Source: Durusdinium trenchii (lineage: Eukaryota; Sar; Dinophyceae; Suessiales; Symbiodiniaceae). From it: a stretch of DNA of 64,000 bases. Positions 11,350-21,751 of this stretch are shown piece by piece. The stretch lies in assembly GCA_963970005.1 (NCBI GenBank), contig CAXAMN010003570.1, forward strand, positions 302,954-366,953, given 5' to 3'. Numbering within the stretch: position 1 is the stretch's first letter; each line of letters starts with the position of its first letter. The notes beneath the pieces were generated by a model. It had not been told where the DNA came from. It did not search any database and saw only the letters and a list, made by a program, of their open reading frames with translations. The position numbers and the translations under genes were made by a program.

Positions 11350-12800
11350 CAAGATACGTGGGTCGGTAGATAGGAACAGATTTTTAGATGGGTTCGATCA
11401 AGTAGCTCGATCGGATATATAGATGGATTCGATCGACTGGATGAGGAAAAAATAGATCAGGTAGAGGCGATAGACTGGATCGATTGCAAAAATTAGATAG
11501 ATAGGGTAAACAGGACAGCTAGGACAAACAGGCTAGATGGGACACACGAGCTCAGCTCACCGAACGCGCATCCTGACGACATTTTGGATACCAAGCTTCC
11601 GCGCAAGAAACAGCTTCTAAAAAACTTCAACCAGGAACATGAAAGGAGATAGACAGATAAGATTAATTAGAGCAAAAAGGATCAGAGAAGAGAAGAAAGC
11701 ATGAGATAGGATGAGGTAAGCTAGGAAATGATAAGAAAAACTAGAAAAGGTAAGGTGGGATAAGATCAGGTAAGAACAACTATGCTACCTGGAAAGGTAA
11801 ATAGGTACGAAAAATTTCACACGGGTATAGACAGATTACATCGAGAAGATAGACTAAGTACATTGGAAAGACGAGAAAAATTGGACACATAAAGAGATCA
11901 GATGAGAACAGACTAGAACAGGTCAGATGAGATAGGAAGGACGGACAAGATACGTGGATCGGTAGATAGGAACAGATTTATAGATGGACTCGATCGAGCA
12001 GCTCGATCGGATAAATAGATGGATTCGATCGAGTAGATGAGAAAAGAAAGATCAGGTAGAGGCGATAGACTGGATCGATTGCAAAGATAAGATAGATTCG
12101 GTTAACAGGACAGCTAGGACAAACAGGATAGATAGGACACACGAGCTCAGCTCACCGAACGCACATTCCCACGACATTTTGGATACCAAGCTTGCGCGCA
12201 GGAAACATCTTCTAAAACACTTCAGCCAGGAACATGAAAGGAGATAGACAGATAAGATTAGTTAGATCAAAAAGGATGAGAGAAGAGAAGAAAGCGTGAG
12301 ATAAGATGAGGTGAGCTAGGAAACGACAAGAAAACCTAAAAGGTGAGATACGATAAGATAAGGTAAGAACAACTACGCTACCTGGATAGGAGAGTTATTG
12401 GACACATGATGAAGAGATCAGACGAGAACAAACTAGAACAGGTCAGATGAGATAGGGAAGGGCAAGATACGTGGACGGTAGATAGGAACAGATTTATAGA
12501 TGGACTCGATCGAGTAGCTCGATCGGATATATAGATGGATTCGATCGAGTAGACGAGGAAAGATAGATCAGGTAGAGGCGATAGACTGGATCAATTGCAA
12601 AGATCAGATAGATTGGGCAAACAGGACAGCTAGGACAAACAGGATAGATAGGACACACGAGCTCAGCTCACCGGACGCACATTCCCACGACCAGGTACCA
12701 AGCTTCCGCGCAAGAAACATCTTCAAAAAAACTTCAACCAGGAACATGACAGGAGATAGACAGATAAGATTAGATCAATTAGGATCAGAGAAGAGAAGAA
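11350..12800. repeat. Tandem satellite, three units of about 0.34-0.6 kb, AG-rich
   Basis: The motif AAGATACGTGG followed by GGTAGATAGGAACAGATTT begins units at 11351, 11947 and 12464 (spacings 596 and 517 bp). Each unit shares GATTCGATCGA, GAGATAGACAGATAAGATTA and a less purine-rich core with CACGAGCTCAGCTCACCG. Length differences are internal deletions; the third unit ends near 12800. The plus strand is very rich in A and G with many GATA/AGAT words. No reading frame of note occurs. Confidence 0.85.
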
Positions 12801-12989
12801 AGAAATACATAGATTAAATCAGATGTATGTATACAAGGATAGGTTACCTTTCACGAAATACAAACCGAAAATCTTACCAGAAATATTCACAGATTAAAAG
12901 TTGGTTCATGTGTTGTTCTATTCATGATCGAGAAAGAGTAGCGATGAACATCCTGGTTCGGGGTTACAAAGTATGATGGTCATACATGT

Positions 12990-14232
12990 GTGAGAGGATC
13001 ACATTATTATGAGGATCCTCATCCTCATCCTAATCCTCATCAAAAGCCCCGTCCTCAAGCCCCCTTTCATGGCCATCATCTGCAGTGTCATCCTGCAAAA
13101 CACGTACTGTTTCGCCACCACCATCACCGTCACAGCTACGCTATCATCGTCTTTTGGAAGTTCCGGCACGGGTCCATCCACGTGCACACGGGCCCGGATG
13201 TTGAAGAGACAATGGTCCCTTATCGACACCGATCGGCACCCGCGTGTCCAGTCGGCCCTGGGCGCCCGAAAACCCAAGCGTACGGGCTGATCGAGCCCTG
13301 CGGCTACGTGTATATTTCCATATATATATATACTGCAAAGCAGGGGGGATATCCCTAGTTAATACGCACGCATGAACTGATGAAAGAGCAAGTTATCATT
13401 CGCTTGGATACTAAGACCTATGAGAATCGTTTCTGCGGGGCAGTGTCTGTTGCACAGCATCTTGTTCAACCAAGACGCTGCACGAACAGCTCCTTCCTCC
13501 ACCCGTAGGCTGAGCTGACCGCAGGCGTCTTTGCCTCGCGCAACTTTTGACACCAAACTCAAAGTTGGAACTGTGTATATTAAGATTCTTTAATCCAAAC
13601 TTTCACGGCAGTAGATAGAACATGATGAAGGCCGAAAAACCAAATCAGCCAACTGTCATTTCTTGGTCCGTTTTGATGCCCATCGCACCTGCATCCGTGA
13701 CATCCAAGGACCACTCCGTACAGCTGTCTGGTCCAGTGATGCAAGGAATCACACGTTGATCTGAAATGGGTACACCTTCCACAATCGCGAACAAGTAGGA
13801 CACATCAAAGGACTTCAACCAGCTTCATTCAAACAGTCCTGTGCTCATTTTGTATCTTACATAATTTTCAGAGTCGGGGTGTCCAAGACACTGTAAATAT
13901 ATGTACGCAACGATTACTCAATTTTCTTATATGATCAAACAGTAGTGGAAAGTTGAGTTTCTCAAAGCGTCCGATTCTGGAATCCACACCACACGGACCT
14001 TCAAGCAGGCATTGTGCTGAAGGCTGATCTCCACGGCAGAGTGAAATAGCAGCCATCGGGTCCTCAGGTGAAAAGCCTTCTGAAGACTTACCCACGCAAC
14101 CAAGCTCAAGTTTGCGCTCCAGCTGAAACTCCATTTCCCGCTCCCAGCCATGTGACACAAAAAGTATTTCCGGGTTCACCGGGCTTGGGGCGCAAGCTGT
14201 TGCGCTAGTCTCCGGCCGTGGGTATCTATATT
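12990..14232. other. Stretch without recognisable gene
   Basis: Overlapping frames at 12990-13358 come from a low-complexity ATCCTC run near 13010-13040 and are open on both strands. The rest shows no domain, RNA gene or repeat that I recognise. Confidence 0.35.
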
Positions 14233-14390
14233 TGCTGATATGCGCATGGCCCCCCTGGCACGTCAAGCCTTTTTACGCGAAGGTCTTTTTCGCAGCCCTT
14301 TTTCACATGGAGTGGACGAGCTCAGAGAAGATGTTTCGAAGGGTTTGGAACTAGGTGTTTGGAAGACCCTATAGGCACAGGACCATGCCT
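14233..14390 (+). repeat. 5' LTR of copia element
   Basis: It begins TGCTGATATG and contains CAAGCCTTTTTACG and GGGTTTGGAACTAGGTG, each also present in order after 18078. Similarity stops after CCTGACCA near 14390, so this copy is probably truncated where the internal deletion joins. Confidence 0.65.
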
Positions 14391-15010
14391 GACCAACAGG
14401 TTATGAGCCCAACGTACCTGAACTGGACGAAGATGAAGAAGGGGAAGGACAGGTGAACTTCGATGAAGAGGAGGCTGAAAACTCCGAAGTGGTAGATCAA
14501 GATCAAGAACGAGATGATGGCGATGAGATAGAAGTAGCTCACGAAGAAGGAGGGGATGAAATCGATGAAGAGGATGATCGAGAGGAAGACACGGTAGAAG
14601 GGGCTGAAGGTGATTGGGACGCGGAGGCCAAGGAAGAGCCGAAGAGCCGAAGATCATCACCTATCGCTTGGCCATTCCCATGCCCTGCAAGATCAGAGGG
14701 AAATCCTCTAGCGATTCAGCAAATGCACATTCAGCTCCATCCATGGCTACCATGTCTCACGTCTCCACAGACCTTGGAGGTGAACTTCGTTGCTGCTCCT
14801 TGAAGCAGCGGTGCAGATCTCGAGACATTCAATTGACTACCAGTGACTAGCACTACAGGTGTCTCAAGTCAAGCGAATGGAAGAGCCGAAAGGGCTATCC
14901 AGACCATCAAGGGCCACATCGTCGACTTCTTGGCATGGCGGGTATGGATTCCTCAATGTGGGCACACGCGTGTCACTATGTGCGTGAAATGGAAAGATGA
15001 AGAGTGATCC
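14391..15010 (+). pseudogene. copia integrase remnant with acidic leader
   Basis: An acidic stretch (14453-14650, many D/E) leads into pieces of an integrase core in changing frames: STDLGGELRCCSLKQRCRSR (about 14757-14820, with the second catalytic Asp and a Glu position), then after a frame change ANGRAERAIQTIKG (about 14870), the usual NG-AER motif with the third catalytic residue, and a SMWAHA-like piece near 14955. The zinc-binding N-terminus is missing. At least three frames are used, so the gene is dead. Confidence 0.65.
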
Positions 15011-15112
15011 ACAAGGACATGAGTGATCTTCCACCATTCGGACAAGAGCTAGTTATTGCCACTTGGTCCTACGAGATGATGGAACTACTGCGATTGCTCT
15101 ATATAATTCATC

Positions 15113-16100
15113 ATGAAGACCACCGAACCTGAACCCAACCTAGAGACATGGATGGTTGTGGTTCGTGCAGCGGAAGAAGAAGAAGAAGAAGAAGAAGATC
15201 CGCACCTTGCCCGAAGGAGGGTTCCTGGGAAAATGACACTGAGGAGCATGAAGAAAGAAGATGAAGAGGAGTATGACAAGGTCTTGAATGAAAGGAAAAT
15301 GCATGAAGAAAAGATCTCTAACATCATCCTGGAGGAGAGCGTGATTGCGTTGAAAGATGAAATGAAAGTGATGGACGTCATCTTCGAGGAGCTGAAGAAA
15401 GTGAAAAGCGCCGTCACGCAGGAAGACGAACCAGTCCTGAGAACCCGGGTCGTTTCCCCTCGTGAACGGCTCCAAGAGGCTCCAAAATGGGATGAAGCCA
15501 TCAAGAAAATGTTGCCGATCGCAACTCCGAAGAAGAGAAAGATCGCTGCCTATATATATGCCCCTGGAGCTGACGCAGTTTGCCTTTGCTATGTCCTCAA
15601 GAGGGCGCCTGAAGAAGAATTCAAGGCCACAGTTATGGACATTCGAGTAGCATTTGAATGCTCCACTTGATGAGCAGCAGGAAATCCCACACCATGGTTG
15701 TCCTCTCACCACCTGCTCTTCTGATCAAGACAGGCCATGTCAAGCACAACGAATACTACCTGGCCCAAAATGTATGGTCTTCGCCAATCTCCTCGGCGCC
15801 GGGGCCTCCATCGATGGCGGTGTGCTCATGATTTGATGATTGTTGGCTGTGAACCAACGATTCTAATCACCACAAGGACACTTCAAGCCGAATGGGAAAC
15901 CTCACCAGCGCAGGAAGTCAACAGCGAAACCAAGGTGAAGTTCCTAGGAAAGGAGTTGAAGAAAGGTCCGAAGGGAGAGTTCATCGCATCCCAGAAGGAC
16001 AACATCAAAGATAAAGAAGGCATTAAGGGAGGAATGGGTGTGAAAGTTCCTATGGGGAAAGCGTCATGTCCTACGCCAATGCCAGAAGAACCCACACAAG
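15113..16100 (+). pseudogene. copia linker and reverse transcriptase remnant
   Basis: The frame at 15113-15670 has a (GAA)n-encoded Glu run and a helical acidic linker (RTRVVSPRERLQEAPKWDEA) that precedes the RT in dinoflagellate copia Pol (from memory). RT pieces follow in other frames: near 15700 PPALLIKTGHV with YYLAQNVW, and at 15880-16020 TLQAEWETS, KFLGKELKKGPKGEF and SQKDNI. The YVDD motif is not found, so the palm is deleted. Stops and frame changes show it is a pseudogene. Confidence 0.65.
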
Positions 16101-16711
16101 ATCTCCAGAAATTGGTTGGCGAATTGGTGCTTGAAGTCTTCAGTGATTCCAGCTTTGCCGCCAATCAAGAGACTCGAGACGCAAGCATCGCACGGCTCTG
16201 TCACAGTCACCTGGAACGGGGGGAATGATGTTCTGGAAGAGTGGAAAACAAGCTTTCCCTGTTTGTCCACCGCTGAATCAGAGCTGCTTGAGGCCATTGA
16301 AGGTCTACAAACAGGTGATGGTGTTGGTTGTCTCATCAATGAGCACGAAGTGTGCCCTACAGAAGACGCTGTTTGTTGACAACCTCGCCGCCGTTGGTGT
16401 AAATGCCAATTGGCGAACTCGGCATCTTCGTCTTCGAGCTCAAAATGTTCGATGGCAGATCACAAAATCTGGATTGGAGGGTCCGTCACTTGCCAGGATC
16501 CGTGATCATCGCTGACCTGGGCACCAAGGCTCTCACTGTCCAGCACACTAGAGAGTTGAAGGGGTTCATGATGATTGTTCTGCAGGAAGGAAGTGAAGGA
16601 AAGAAAAGGGAGGGTGACCCAAAGGCAATAAGGAAGAAGAGGGAGAAACAATTGTCATTCCCAGCATCAATGGCAGTTGGCAGTCCTGATGGCCATCTTG
16701 TCGAAGGCTAA
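16064..16711 (+). pseudogene. copia RNase H remnant
   Basis: RNase H removes the RNA template during reverse transcription. Pieces in three frames give EVFSDSSFAANQETR (first catalytic Asp), CLSTAESELLEAIEGL (catalytic Glu), VDNLAAVGV (third Asp) with WRTRHLRLRAQ, and RHLPGSVIIADLGTKAL. This order matches the copia RNase H core. Frame changes at about 16200 and 16380 break it. Confidence 0.75.
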
Positions 16712-16810
16712 GGCACAAGGTGGAAGGGATGATGAGACCCTTCGGTTGTTCACGCTTCTCTAAACACTTTCTTCGAAGGCTGCCAGTCTGGCTCGCCACT
16801 GCAGCAGCCA

Positions 16811-18047
16811 GTGATGGAGATCATGCAGGGTGACTTTCTGAACCACATCCGCCGGAACTTAGTAAAGAGGGACAGTTCAAGAAGAAAAGGAAAAGGGAAG
16901 GGCCAGGGGAAGGCTGAGGAGCCACCTACAACACCACCAGATCTGGCCTATGAACTTGCTGCACCGATGACTTGTGGATTTAATTTGCTCGGGCCAATCA
17001 AGGTTGGTTGGCTCATTGGGTCGGAAGAGCGACGGCAAGCCGGCATTCAAGAGCTGCTTCTTGCGTCAAGCTCACAAGGACAGTCTGATGTGACCCTCAC
17101 TGGGGTTCAAGAAGAACCAGAACAAGAAGTCCCAGCAGAGAAGGAACTGCCACAGACCGATCCACCTGAAGAAGAAGAGACCCCAAAGAGAGGGATTACA
17201 GGGAGATGACAGCTGATGAGATGTGGGACCTCGTCAAGGCCCATCGGGGATTGTGGGCGAGGGTATGATGGTATGGGTGTCTACATCACGAAGTTTGGTG
17301 AGAAGTATCATGTCTTCAGGTACTGCTCTACTTTGAGCTCCTTGGTCTTGAGGAATTCACCCCCGCGTCATCAACGCGGCTTCACCAACGACATGAGCTA
17401 TGTCAGGCGAGGAGAGCTACGATGGTGTTGTGGGCGGGGCAAGATCTACCACAGCAGCAGCCCAAATCCTCGTCCCTGTGCCACTGGCCGCGAAAAGCGC
17501 TGTGACATCTGCGATCTGCGCTCACGAACTGAGGAATCGGGGCTGAACATGTGATGATAGCAAAAAGATGAGAAGGAAACGGCTGTAGCGTTCCTAAGGC
17601 CACGTTGGCCAGTTGACATGGAGTGTGATGGGTACATTGCAAGTTGCGCTTTTCCACAGGGCCTGGTTGGCCCACTACGGATGGAAACCGGAACGGCTGA
17701 GAACTGGTTTGGAGGGGAGAGGGCAAGGGCCTTTCTACAACATACATGTCAGTTTTTGGCTGCGCCCAATTTTGAGTTTCAGCGCAGTCAATTGGGCTGC
17801 ATGTGTGATACGGCATAGCTGTGTTTACAATGTTTGCGAACATTGTTGGAAAGGTCACTACAAGGCCTATCTGGCTGAGCTGGAAACCAGGAATGAAACA
17901 AGATGTTTGCTGCCATTTGATGACTTGCCGTTCGAAAGGGCTCGACCTACGAGATCACCTAGTGGACTGGTGCTCCTTGCTCATGCAGGGAGAATGGCTA
18001 AATGCCAGGAGTGCCCGAACAAAGGGTATCAAACCATTGGGTGGTGA
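16811..18047 (+). pseudogene. Extra region after RNase H with Cys/His clusters
   Basis: Between RNase H and the 3' LTR are 1.2 kb of protein-like sequence: a basic/acidic frame (16811-17209), then GVYITKFGEKYHVFRYCSTL with WCCGRGKIYHSSS and REKRCDICDLRS (17216-17554), and in a third frame (17613-18047) VCEHCWKGHYKAY and KCQECPNKGY. The repeated CXXC and H/C pairs suggest small zinc-binding modules. Copia elements normally end at RNase H, so this is an accessory region. Function is unknown and the frames are broken. Confidence 0.5.
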
Positions 18048-18070
18048 GGAAACAACTTTTAAAGAAGCTC

Positions 18071-18077
18071 GGGGGAG
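18071..18077 (+). promoter_or_regulatory. Polypurine tract before 3' LTR
   Basis: The run GGGGGAG, within the purine-rich GCTCGGGGGAG, abuts the TG that opens the 3' LTR at 18078. This is the position expected for the primer of plus-strand DNA synthesis in LTR elements. Confidence 0.6.
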
Positions 18078-18340
18078 TGCTGATATGTGCATGGACCCCT
18101 GGCATGTCAATCCTTTTTACGTGAAGAGTTTTTCGCAGGACCATTCACTCAGAGAAAAGCAAAGGAAAAGAACTGAAGTTTTCTTCCAAGGGTTTGGAAC
18201 TAGGTGCTTGGAAGACCCTAGGCACGGCCTGACCAAGAATATTATATACCCTTGGCACAACCTCTCATATATTGGATCAAGTGTGGCTGCAGTCCCTGAT
18301 TGCTGTCGCAACTTCCTATGTGTGAGCCTTTGATCTTGCG
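18078..18340 (+). repeat. 3' LTR of copia element, end uncertain
   Basis: It starts TGCTGATATG like the 5' copy and shares CAATCCTTTTTACG, GGGTTTGGAACTAGGTG and CCTGACCA in order. It continues past the point where the 5' copy is truncated, so its terminal CA cannot be fixed by comparison. Confidence 0.6.
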
Positions 18341-18719
18341 AGTCGAACCTGAAGAACAAGGAAGCGTGGTCTGATGTCCCATCAGTGAGAACGAGGCTAT
18401 AGAAATAGAGATGAGGAGATTTGGAACACCAATTTCTGGGGCTGCAGATGTTGCCGCTTTGTTGCTAAGACCTAAGACAATTTGCCAGCATTCGCAGCCG
18501 TTGTGCATTCGGCAAACACGCACATGCCGATGAGTATGTCCATTGCCACTGCGACCTTCAGATTTAACTTGTTCCTTGCGATCCTTCTGACACAGAGCAA
18601 CTCTGTTGTTTTCTTTGCCCAGAATGGTGCATGTTCCCACAGCCCTGCTAATCCAGAAGGTTTGCGGCTGGCTCTTCTCGCCTCCCACGACATTGACGCC
18701 TTCACATAGGGAGATACAG

Positions 18720-18824
18720 TGTGTATGTATGTGTGTATGTATGTATGTATGTATGTATGTATGAATGAATGAATGAATGAATGAATGAATGAATGAATGA
18801 ATGTATGTATGTATGTATGTATGT
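18720..18824. repeat. (TATG)n(AATG)n(TATG)n microsatellite
   Basis: A compound tetranucleotide repeat of about 105 bp. It lies directly at the 3' end of the minus-strand LINE, whose last stop codon is at 18868. The same repeat family stands at that element's 5' end (27442-27474). Confidence 0.95.
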
Positions 18825-18867
18825 CTTGTCTTCTACTTCTTCTAAAGGTTCTTTTGTTCCTGCTTTC

Positions 18868-20054
18868 TTAGTGGCGTTTTGGCCTGTGTTTTAGCGGCTT
18901 GAAGAGGTCGGCTATGTCAGAAAAAGTCCACCTCGACCATGGGGTCCTCCGTTGGGCTTTCTTCTTCGGGCCCTTCCTGTTCTTGCCTCTCCGCTCCACG
19001 TGGGCTGGCGGCACTGCGTGCGCCATTGTCTGCCCCGGCGCGGTCAGTGTGGAAGCCAGGTGAGATCTGGTCTGTGAATTTGAGCTTCTTTGGTGCTGGA
19101 GCGTGTTGGGCCGCTGGGGCGTGCTTGATGCTGGCTGGGTCTCATGGCCAGTTGTGCGTTGGCTGTCTTTGGTCTGAGTGCCAAAGAGTTGAACCAAGGT
19201 AGGAGAAGCTTGGCTCTGTCCACGGCATTCTTTCCGGAGTCCCTTAGTCAGGATGACTCGATCAGCATCATCAAGGTGACTTTGGAGCCCACAATTGCGG
19301 CACTTGATGCCCTTGCCTTTCTGCCAAAGACTATGTGTCTGGTGAGCAAGGTGTGGATGCTGGAAAGCCTCATCAAATGCAGCGGCTGCGCGCAAAGCTG
19401 GTGAAGAGTTCTTCATTCGCCCTCTTGTGGACTGAGAGGTTGCCGGGCGCGCTTGATGTAGCCGGTGGTTTCCTGAAAGGCATGCTCACCCGACGCTAGT
19501 GGGTGCTGTTGTTGGACTGCTGAAAGGTCCGCAATGATACTGGCTCTTGGTGACTTTTTTGCCGACCGGTTTTTGTGGGGGCGTGTCAGAGTCTGGTGCA
19601 TCGTGGGTAAGAAGCTCACATCCTTGCTGGAGTCGGGTCTCGGTGGTCTCAACTGTCAGCCTTGATGCACCCTGGTGTGGCATGTGTGGCACTGGTACCC
19701 ACTCCTGCGCGGTTCCCATTGATTTTTGCCCGTGACCCACGGTGGCTGGCACTGTTGGATCAATCTCTTCTTGTATTGTTTGGCGGTGTGCCCTGGCCGC
19801 CGCACAGGTTTCTCGCGCAGGTAGTGCTGCGGGTCTTTGTATATCTTCTCAAGCCGTGCGGCAGCATGTCGGTAGACCTCATAGTTGTCATGGTCGAGGG
19901 CGCGTTGCCAGGCTTCGGCATCAGGGTTATAGATGGTGTTTGCCCTCTCCCAAGCTGCAAGGGCGGCATCGCGTTGTCTCTGGCGGAGGTGGGGTTCACT
20001 GCCTGGTGCATCTGGCGTCCGCTGGTTCTTGCTGATGTAGAGCGGAGTGATCAC
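18868..20054 (-). pseudogene. LINE 3' end: hinge, ribbon and C-terminal tail
   Basis: The frame at 19656-20054 has LYISKNQRTPDAPGSEPHLR, a basic hinge and RSGYQCHTCHTRVH. Further frames carry ETTGYIKRARQ and KGIKCRNCGLQSHLDD (the ribbon's second CXXC). The last frame (18868-19416) ends with a basic tail (ERRGKNRKGPKKKAQRRTPW) and FSDIADLFKPLK. A 3' region of about 40 bp then meets the TATG microsatellite. This is the best candidate for the true 3' end of the family. Confidence 0.6.
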
Positions 20055-21660
20055 TGGTCAGGTGAGAGGTCCGAGAAACCTTTCCTCTTGCGTGGATTGG
20101 TCCAGGCTTCCCAGATGCCAGTTGGACGATAGTGATTGGTGTCATGACGAACTGGGCCAGGGTAAGGAGACCCTGGAACAAGGCTCTGGCCTTGGTTTGT
20201 GGGCCCATGCCAGTGATGGTGCCCTTTGCGGAGCAACGTGCCGAGAGAGAGCTGTGGATGCAAAGGGCAAAAACCCAAGCCTGGGCTCGCTTGTCACCTG
20301 AAGTTGGAGCGGCGTCCAGCGTGACCGATAGCCCTTGCCATGGTTGTAGTGGCAGTGGTTCCAGCCCTTGCTGTACCAGGTCCTTCTTGTGGTGTTTCTT
20401 GCGTTTGCCCTGGCGCCTTGGTGCTTTTTCGTGGATGTAGTGCGTCTTGTCTTCATAGATCTTGGCTAACCGTTGGGCCGCATGTTTGAAGATCAGTTGA
20501 TGCCACGCCGTCTGTCTTCTGTCATGAAGGGAGTTGGCACGTTCCCAGGCCACCAGGGCTGCATCTCGTTGGCGGCGCCGCAGCTGTGGTTCATTGCCTG
20601 GCGCATCCGGTGTTCTTGTGTTCCTGCTTATGTAGAGGACGGTGACTCGTTGCCTGTCCTGTGGCTGAAGGTCCTCGCTGTGATTGGGTAGATGCCATGC
20701 TTCCCATACCGTGGTGAGCTGGACGATGACCTTCTCAGGAGTAGTGGTGTGTTTTGCCAACACAACCAAACCTGCAAACAATGCACGTGCTTTGGTTTGA
20801 GGCGTTGATGGAATGCCGGCGATGGCTCCCAACCTGTGGAGTTAGCCAAGGGTCATGGTGTGGACACATAACCCAAACACCCAAACTTGGCTCCGGACAT
20901 CATAGGTGGAGGGCGTTGCATCAAGTGTGAAGGCCCACCCAATGCGTTGATGTGGTGCAATGGGTTGCAAGGTTTGCCAGCTTCCATGGCCTTGGTATGG
21001 ATGTGGTTGGTTCTTGTGGTCCTGGCACTCCAGGGGAATCCATCCTGCTGACCAGAGGGGCTCTTCGTCTGGACAGGTGATCCTCTCCATCCATTCTGGC
21101 GGCATAGCTTCATGCTGTTGTTCTCTGCGCCATTTGCATAGCCAGGCTGTTGCTGGCACGTGGCAGATGGTTAGGCGCTGCTTCTGCTGCTCAGGAAGCT
21201 TTTTACTGATCTGGCGGTACGCATGCCAATGGTGGCTGCCATCGGTCATCGGACAGCGTACCAAGGGTATTGCTTTGCTTGAAGCTGCTGGTACGCGTGG
21301 GCCCAGGGTTGCTCAAGATATGGGGGCTGGTTTGTGGCCATGCCTGAACTAGGTGGTAGGCTCGTATGTGATGGAGGATGACCTGATCTCCCGGATCCAT
21401 GTATTTGTGGCTGCGAAGATCAAAGGCGCTGTGCGGGAGGCCTCCTGTGTGATGGCCGAGGCGCTTAGCCATTGCATGTCTGAGGGCTGTTCTGTAGCGG
21501 GGAGCAAGTCCTTGGCCTTCGATGCCCCATAGTGCAACGGGTTGAGTTCCGCCCCTGTGCAGCCTGAGTCTTAGTTTCAGCGCTGGCAGCTTGAGTGTGC
21601 GTAATTTGATCTTCCTGCGACCCGCTTTTGACTGTTTGATGCACTTCAGGTAGCCTGTGG
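19996..21660 (-). pseudogene. LINE thumb plus two successive RNase H-like copies
   Basis: The third module begins as a ribbon half (TTGYLKCIKQ) fused to a thumb (RLRLHRGGTQPVALWGIEGQ). An RNase H-like domain follows (GWAFTLDATPSTYDVRSQVW; 20842-21264) and continues at 20832 (KVIVQLTTVWEAW, basic hinge KRKKHHKKDLVQQ). The same frame then runs into a second RNase H-like start (GLSVTLDAAPTSGDKRAQAW with TKARALFQGLLTLAQF). The hinge of one copy is thus joined in frame to the start of the next. This looks like template switching or unequal exchange. Confidence 0.6.
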
Positions 21661-21667
21661 TTTCAGT

Positions 21668-21711
21668 GGAGTTGGAGTGGAGTGGAGTGGAGTGGAGTGG
21701 AGTGGAGTGGA
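21668..21711. repeat. (GGAGT)n microsatellite
   Basis: About eight GGAGT pentamers stand at the junction between the second and third modules of the LINE mosaic, which suggests the junction arose at or near a simple repeat. Confidence 0.9.
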
Positions 21712-21751
21712 GCAACAGCGAGCCCAACCTCCTGGACCGGAGGAGCACATT

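Larger units (their letters stand above)
14233..18340 (+). mobile_element. Copia-type LTR retrotransposon, internally deleted
   Basis: Two related sequences starting TGCTGATATG (14233 and 18078) in the same orientation enclose plus-strand integrase, RT and RNase H remnants. The second is preceded directly by a purine tract (GCTCGGGGGAG), as expected of the polypurine tract next to a 3' LTR. The shared part runs to the block GGGTTTGGAACTAGGTG and CCTGACCA. Gag, protease and the front of integrase are missing. The exact 3' end of the LTR is not clear, so the right boundary is approximate. Confidence 0.7.

Noticed and set aside
12990..13358. 122-codon plus ORF rich in His/Pro and its minus counterpart
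   Set aside because: Arises from an ATCCTC low-complexity run; frames on both strands are open and no domain is seen.
14322..14660. Leu/Pro/His-rich minus ORF
   Set aside because: Complement of the Glu/Asp-rich segment before the plus-strand integrase.
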